This document shows positions 58,942-64,000 of a stretch of 64,000 nucleotides of DNA, piece after piece. Position 1 is the first letter of the stretch. Each line of letters begins with the position of its first letter. This stretch comes from Agrostemma githago. Its lineage: Eukaryota > Streptophyta > Magnoliopsida > Caryophyllales > Caryophyllaceae. The stretch is taken from the NCBI GenBank assembly GCA_958450325.1, contig OY288241.1:39336778-39400777 (forward strand). The letters are read 5' to 3'. The position numbers and the translations under genes were made by a program. Below the pieces are notes generated by a model, which had not been told where the DNA came from, did no database searches, and saw nothing but the letters and a program-made list of their open reading frames with translations.

Positions 58942-59023
58942 ACTCGACCGAGTAACTAGCTGACTCGGTCGAGTGGCTCGATGAGCCTGCAGTCGGGCCT
59001 GAAACAGGCCCACTCGATCGAGT
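58942..59023. repeat. Promoter-proximal palindrome ladder in LTR of Tat-2
   Basis: Units at 58942, 58963 and 59012 (spacings 21, 49). The fourth unit of Tat-1 is missing here. Confidence 0.88.
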
Positions 59024-59387
59024 GGCCCAACTGGGTCGCGCGGGTCCGTTGACTTTGGACCGTGACTTGGGTTTTTGATGTTTGAAGGGTTGTTTTGTGT
59101 ATCTCGGAAACGACTTTGACCGGGGTTGACCCAATCGCAAAAAAAGTCAGTTTTAATTCCGGTGTCGGTTTTGGCCCAAATTAGTCATGTTTGACTCAGA
59201 ATTATCCACTAGGCCTGGATTCAAGGTTGGTTTTGTGAGATTTGTACTCTGTAAGTGTGTTAGCCAGCAATTAATGGATTTGAGCCCGTATCCGAGCGCA
59301 TAGAAGCACGTTAGCGTCCGATCATCATCGGGTGTTTTTTGGGGAAACTACCATAGACACCTGACAGTCAAAATGCGGGTGTCTACA

Positions 59388-59858
59388 GAGCCCCCACTCT
59401 GACTGAGGCTTGGACAAGGCGAAAGTCAGAGTAGCCACCAGGCCAATTAAGGATTGAAACCTGGCAGACTTCCGGTCGGGTCGTTTATAGTCCATTAGAC
59501 TCGCGTGAAGGGCTCGCCAGCCACAAGATAGAAGTCATACCTGAGCTATTTATAATACCTCCGTGGGGAGATGGACTTGTCGCATAAGTCCTGGGTGCAC
59601 CTGTATGTAGGCCCATCCCGTTAAATGCCACCGTTGGCTTCCGCTGGGGAGGTATAGTGGCTTGCGGTTTGATTCCAGTTACGATTAGGAAACTCTTGTG
59701 ATACGGAAAGATATGGAAAGAGGTCTACTATAAATACCCCCTTAATGCCTTTGATTTTCTCACAATTCCATCACAATTTACTCCCTTCTTAAAATGAAAA
59801 CCTTTTTATTTCTCTTAAGGCAAAAAGAAAATTTCTTTGTTTTCTTAAGAAATTAGCC
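59388..59858 (+). promoter_or_regulatory. Upstream region of the antisense gene in Tat-2
   Basis: Contains the minus-strand polypurine tract (59388-59400) and a plus-strand TATAAATA at 59729-59736, 130 bp before the ATG. The start context agccATGGGA matches the plant preference. The region is conserved with 28738-29419. Confidence 0.65.
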
Positions 59859-60500
59859 ATGGGAATCGATAGATTGACCGTTATGCTGCAGGAGTGGTCC
59901 CGTCGCTTTAGGGACACGGATAGGGTGGCTTTGAATCAAACGGGTATAACTCAGCTGTACCCGTTCCGTCAGATGGTGGTTGATCGTTATTTTCTGGACG
60001 CATGCTTGGCTTACTGGGATGACATATATCATGTCTTTGCTTTTCCTCGGGGCGAAGTTTGCCCTTTACCTGAGGAGATTGCAGCTATAGGAGGATGGAA
60101 CCCGGTACTTCGTCCAGCCGTCCCGTACTCGATCTATGACCCGAGGAGGAAGCTTCGAGAATTTCTAGGGCTTTCTCACAACGAGGTATCCCGCATGATG
60201 GAAGGTGATAAAATTTCTCTGATCGACTTGGCTGAGATATTTATGAATTCTCTTGATGTTCGGGTCAGACCGGCTTACAGCCGTAGGGCCTTTTCTTTCT
60301 GTAAGCTCCACGTATATGCTTTGGAGGGTCACATGGATTTGTTATCCTGCATGGGAAACACCCGTCTTTTGACCGTAGTAGATTTGATGGAGACTGAACA
60401 CAGCCCGACTTGGCTGATCACGGGCGAGATTATCCAAGGATTGGACAGCCGCAAGAGGGACTCATCAATTCGTCTTACCGGGAGCACGCGATTGCTGCAA
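59859..60500 (+). pseudogene. Antisense plant-mobile-domain-like gene of Tat-2, exon 1
   Basis: 214 codons, fully open, ending CTGCAA before a GTATGT donor. Motifs as in Tat-1: YFLDACLAYWDDIYHVF, RRKLREFLGL, LIDLAEIFMN, LLTVVDLMETEHSPTWLITG and LTGSTRLLQ. The pattern fits DUF7745 / plant mobile domain proteins; molecular function is unknown. The Trp lost in Tat-1 is present here (GGWNP). The gene opposes pol and has its own TATA box. Confidence 0.75.
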
Positions 60501-60742
60501 GTATGTTACTTTGCAATTTATTTTTTTGATTTTTGATTTTTTTGTTTTTTTTTTCGCGGATGGTTTGCTGCAGCGGGCACTCGATCGAGTCACCCTGGCA
60601 CTCGACCGAGTGCCCTCGTAAAAAGCCCCCTGTTTGTGTTCAGGAGTACCACTCGATCGAGTGTCCTGGGCACTCGACCGAGTGGCCTTAGGCGGACGCC
60701 TATTTCTCCTCGGGAACTCATGTTTTTGTTTCCTTTTTGCAG
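60501..60742 (+). other. Intron of the antisense gene in Tat-2
   Basis: 242 bp, donor GTATGT, pyrimidine-rich acceptor cctttttgcag ending at 60742, phase 0. It contains a four-unit palindrome ladder at 60579, 60600, 60651 and 60672 (spacings 21, 51, 21). The intron persists because the retrotransposon's genomic RNA is antisense to it. Confidence 0.78.
60579..60683. repeat. Palindrome ladder in the antisense-gene intron
   Basis: Four perfect units: ACTCGATCGAGT at 60579 and 60651, ACTCGACCGAGT at 60600 and 60672. The 21-51-21 spacing equals the pattern found in the LTR. Confidence 0.93.
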
Positions 60743-61663
60743 ATTTGACTATATGAGAGGCTATCAGTGATAGATCCTCCTCTAGATGCGAGCAACTATC
60801 ATCATAACCAGGTTATGACGAGGAGGCGGGCCACTGACTTTTCTCGTCAGATCACGCAAAAGTATTGGGACGAGGTTTTGTCATTCCATGGTGGCCCGTT
60901 AATTCGATGGGTAGTTCCGTGGTGGCCCATCTACCTTTGGAGTGACTTGGACCCGAGGGACAGAGCCCGGTATCAGGTGATCCTATCTTTCAGGCAGACG
61001 GTTCATCTCTACGCAGATCGCATACTAAGGCAGTATGGATGGACCCAGCGAATCCCTGAAGTTGAAGCAGTTGTGAGTGACCCTACCCAACTGACTGATG
61101 TAATGTGTGATACCTGGATGCAAAGATGGTACACACGGCATACTTGGCCCATTGTCAAATCTCGCCACTCGATCTGGGTTTCAGACTCTTACATGAAGTG
61201 GACCAAAGCAGGGGATGCTAAAACCCGAGCTGCTCTGAAGGTTGATGAAGCTTTCGACCTCCTGCGAAGAGAGCAAGCTAAGGACAATAGGGGCTTTTTT
61301 GATGAAGGAGACACTCCTGCTACCTTAGTCTGTCTCATGTCAGGACAGAAGAAGACCAAGACTCAAGCTGGAGGGTCTAGCGCTAAAGGTGCTTGGGGGA
61401 AGGTGAGCCCCCAGACTGACTTGGGAAGGAGACTAGGCCCAAAGCTACCCGTGTAGGACCAACTTGGCCCACGGGATAGACTACTCGAGCACGTACGGGC
61501 TCGACTTGGACCGAAGACCATTATGGAAGACCCGTCGTCAAAGAAACGGGTTCGAGCTAAAGTGGTTCCCCTCGTAATTAGGTAACGCTCGCCTCCACCT
61601 CGGCGACCTCGGGCTCCGCGCGACCCGAAGGACAAGGGAAAGGGGAAGATGCCCGGATATTAG
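60743..61663 (+). pseudogene. Antisense plant-mobile-domain-like gene of Tat-2, exon 2
   Basis: 307 codons with the final stop, which keeps frame with exon 1. It encodes YWDEVLSFHGGPLIRWVVPWW, HLYADRILRQYGWTQRIPEV, LTDVMCDTWMQRWYTRHTWP and a basic C-terminus (KKRVRAK, KDKGKGKM). In-frame stops: TGA 60746-60748 (a Trp codon in Tat-1), TAG 61454-61456 and TAA near 61582. Read with Tat-1, the parent gene encoded about 520 residues. No catalytic motif is visible; a DNA- or chromatin-linked role is inferred only from the plant mobile domain family. Confidence 0.75.
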
Positions 61664-62028
61664 TCTCCTTATTTTATTATTTGAATATTACTATTATTAT
61701 TTTTTTGTGGTGTGATTTTTTTGTGTGAATTTTTTGTAATCGTGATAAAAGACGTATTATTGAACACCGTTCCCGTCTTTCGTTTATTGCAGTGGTTGTA
61801 CCCTTTTGAGGGGTTGCCTACGTATCCACAAATAGCGGAATCAAACCAAACGTAGTTCAAAATATCGATTTGATTGATTTTTTGCAATTTTCGAAATACA
61901 TCAAGATTATTAATTCGAGATGTGCGGCAGTAGAATAATTAATTCTAGCTTATTGACTTGTCTATAATTTTTGAAATTTATAAAAAGACAAATTTTTATA
62001 AACTTTGCAAATGGCATTGAGATGGGTT
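61664..62028. other. Convergent 3' interval between antisense gene and pol (Tat-2)
   Basis: 365 bp without a gene. The segment 61808-61856 (gaggggttgcctacgtatcc ... aatcaaaccaaacgtag) is nearly identical to 42431-42477, more so than its surroundings. It includes the inverted pair ctacg...cgtag. Confidence 0.5.
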
Positions 62029-64000
62029 TTAGGGGTAGTAGCGCTTCAGCTGGTCCAAGTTGGTTGGGTTGACAAATTCGTTCCCGTCCAAGTCTGTCAG
62101 CACCACCGCTCCTCCTGATAGGACCTTCTTGACTAAGTATGGCCCAGCCCAATTGGGTTTGAATTTACCCCTTGGGTCAACCGGTAGTAAGGCACGAACC
62201 GATTTCAGGACCAAATCCCCTTCTTTGATGTTTCTGGGCCTAACCCTTTTGTTGAAAGCCCGTTGGATCCTCTTTTGATATATTTGGATGTTGTTGAGGG
62301 CCCGGGATCACCGTTCGTCTAAGAGGACTAGCGAATCGTATCGGGCTTGGACCCAATCTGCTTCAGGCACTTGGCTTTCAAGTAAAATCCTGAGGGATGG
62401 TACTTTGACCGGTTGGACCGCTTCCATTCCGTATGTCAAGTAATACGGGGTTGCTCCGGTTGCGGTGCGGATCGAGGTTCGATATCCCCATAGGGCAAAG
62501 GGTATCTTGTCGGGCCAGTCCCAGTAATTCTCAGCCATCTTTTTAAGTATGGTGACAATTGTTTTATTGGCTGCTTCTACCGCTCCGTTTGTCTGAGGTC
62601 GGTAAGGCGAAGATGTATGCCTTTGAATTTTATATTTTGCCAGCAATGCGGCAGTTTCAGCTTGAAAGTGGGTCCCGTGATCACTAATAAATTCATGAGG
62701 GATCCCATACCGGCATATGATCTTGTTTTGGATGAATTTGGCCACGTGCTTGGCGTTCAAGACACGGTATGACTCGGCTTCGACCCATTTGGTGAAGTAG
62801 TCGATGGCCACCAAAATGAAGCAATGACCTCCCGTCCCGGAAGGGTGTACCTTTCCAATTATGTCTATGCCCCATGTCGAAAATGGCCATGGTGTCATGG
62901 TATATAAGAGGGAAGACGGCATATGCTGTACATTGGCAAAGATCTGACAGTTATGGCAGTGTTTGACATACAACTGACAGTCTGTTTCCATGGTGTTCCA
63001 ATAGTACCCGAGCCTCATGATTTTGCGGGCTAGCATATGGGCGTTCATATGCGGACCGTTTTCACCGTCGTGTACTTCGGCCATTACCTTTTCGCCCTGT
63101 ATTTTGTCGATGCATAGGAGAAGAGCCCCCTGTGACGTCTTTTTGTATAATTGCCCGTCGTCCGTGCGAACAAATTGGGTTGCCAATCTCCGCAGGGCCT
63201 TCTTGGCCCGGTTTTCAGTTCTCGGGGGATATTCTCCCTTTGCCAAGTAAGTTAGGACTGACTGATACCAGGGTTCTGGGTCAGCTAGCTCGATGTCCTG
63301 GATGGCGTGTACATACGCCGGCTCGGACCGTCTTTCGACACAGATTGGCATGCTGGTCAGGTGATCCGGGATGTTCAGTAGAGATGCTAATTTGGAAAGT
63401 GCATCTGCAAATTGATTTTCTTCCCGGGGCAGATAAATGTATTCTACCTTTTGGAATTGTTTCTCTAGAACCCTTACCCGTGCTTGGTAAGCCACGAGAT
63501 TGGCGTTCCGAGTTTTCCATTTTTGGAGAGCCTGATTGATGACCAATGATGAATTACCATGGACCCGGAGGTTTGTTCCCCCTAAGTCAGCGGCTACCTG
63601 CAACCCGTGAATGCATGCTTCGTATTCGGCTGCATTATTGGTCACCTCAAAGTCTAATTTGATGGACAAGGGAGTGTGTTCCCTTTGTGGTGAGATCAGC
63701 AGAATCCTGACCCCGAATCCTCGAAAGTTGGATGCTCCATCAAAATACAAATCCCATGTCTCGGTGTTAGTATGGAATATGTCTTCATCAGGAAAGGCCC
63801 AAGTGTCGGTGCGATCCTCTTCTAATATTGGGCTATCGGCAAGGAACTCGGCTACCACCCGGCCTTTGATGGCTTTTAATGGTACGAACTTGAGGCCAAA
63901 CTCAGATAACATTAAAGTCCACCTGGACATCCTGCCGTTGAGGATGGGCTTCTCGAACAAGTACTTGATAGGATCCATTTTTGATAATACATGTACCTCG
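62029..64000 (-). pseudogene. Tat-2 pol: second RNase H and integrase (partial)
   Basis: Minus strand, entering from beyond 64000 at the end of RT-RNase H. Open for more than 550 codons (to 62308). RNase H: LYFDGASN, NNAAEYEACIHGL, then VHGNSSLVINQ where Tat-1 has HGDS, so a catalytic Asp is Asn. Integrase: VKHCHNCQIF zinc region, WGIDIIGK, FISDHGTHF and NGAVEAANK give a complete D-D-E set. A TGA at 62308-62310 (Arg codon in Tat-1) precedes the last ~90 codons, which end LKRYYP at the stop 62029-62031. Confidence 0.86.

Larger units (their letters stand above)
56725..59387 (-). repeat. 3' LTR of Tat-2
   Basis: 2663 bp from TGTAGACACCC (59387) to TGTCCA (56725) on the minus strand. Carries ladders at 57522-57739 and 58942-59023 and a TATA at 58908-58914. 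Confidence 0.87.
56725..64000 (-). mobile_element. Tat-2: second Tat-lineage retrotransposon (partial)
   Basis: Same family and orientation as Tat-1: 3' LTR 59387-56725, polypurine tract at 59388, antisense gene 59859-61663 on the plus strand, pol from 62029 upward past the window edge. Inserted in the gag-pol linker of Tat-1. Its 5' end and target duplication lie outside the window. Better preserved than Tat-1 but still carries stops. Confidence 0.85.

Overview
This is a transposable-element graveyard from a large plant genome, with no intact host gene, tRNA, rRNA or CRISPR. Plant origin follows from Ty3/gypsy elements of Athila-like and Tat type, large noncoding LTR elements (LARD type), CACTA transposons carrying fragments of plant genes (SUMO E2, TFIIE-beta, RBOH, F-box/FBD, ARID-HMG, ALKBH-like), and a plant-mobile-domain-like gene. 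A eudicot is likely; I cannot name the species. AT-rich stretches are mostly LARD LTRs.

The layout is a nest. (1) The oldest visible host is Athila-like element A on the minus strand: 3' LTR 914-2511, 3' noncoding DNA to 4267 and again from 12131, and a broken pol at 12515-14211 and 24219-26154. Its gag and 5' LTR lie outside the window. A separate LTR fragment occupies 1-894. (2) Inside A's 3' noncoding region sits related non-autonomous element B (plus strand, 4268-12130), with tRNA-Asp primer site, one ORF and no pol. (3) Inside A's pol is CACTA-1 (14212-24218), which itself contains CACTA-2 (17778-21969, 3-bp duplication AAG). Both carry multi-gene fragments. (4) At 26154 A is interrupted by Tat-lineage element Tat-1 (minus; 26155-56724 visible). 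Tat-1 is interrupted by LARD-D (30163-41180, minus), whose 3' LTR contains a solo LTR (30743-34241), by LARD-C (43189-53320, plus, perfect GTTTT duplication, nearly identical LTRs), and at 56725 by a second Tat copy, Tat-2 (minus, running past 64000).

The two Tat copies share an unusual arrangement. Between the end of pol and the 3' LTR lies an antisense gene on the plus strand, with its own TATA box, a good start context and a GT-AG intron. It encodes a protein of about 520 codons resembling plant mobile domain / DUF7745 proteins. The intron survives because the element's genomic RNA is antisense to it. Pol and this gene converge tail to tail.

The most striking signal is a ladder of 12-bp palindromes, WCYCG-NN-CGRGW, placed about 21 bp apart in pairs or runs with gaps of about 50 bp. 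In the Tat elements the form is ACTCG-NN-CGAGT; it lies just upstream of the LTR TATA box, again within the LTR, and in the antisense gene's intron. In the Athila-like elements A and B the form is TCCCG-NN-CGGGA; it lies just upstream of the LTR TATA box and again downstream of B's ORF. Arm sequence differs between families, but half-site form, spacing and promoter position are alike. I propose that these are element-encoded binding arrays. The Tat antisense gene is a candidate partner, but that link is inference.
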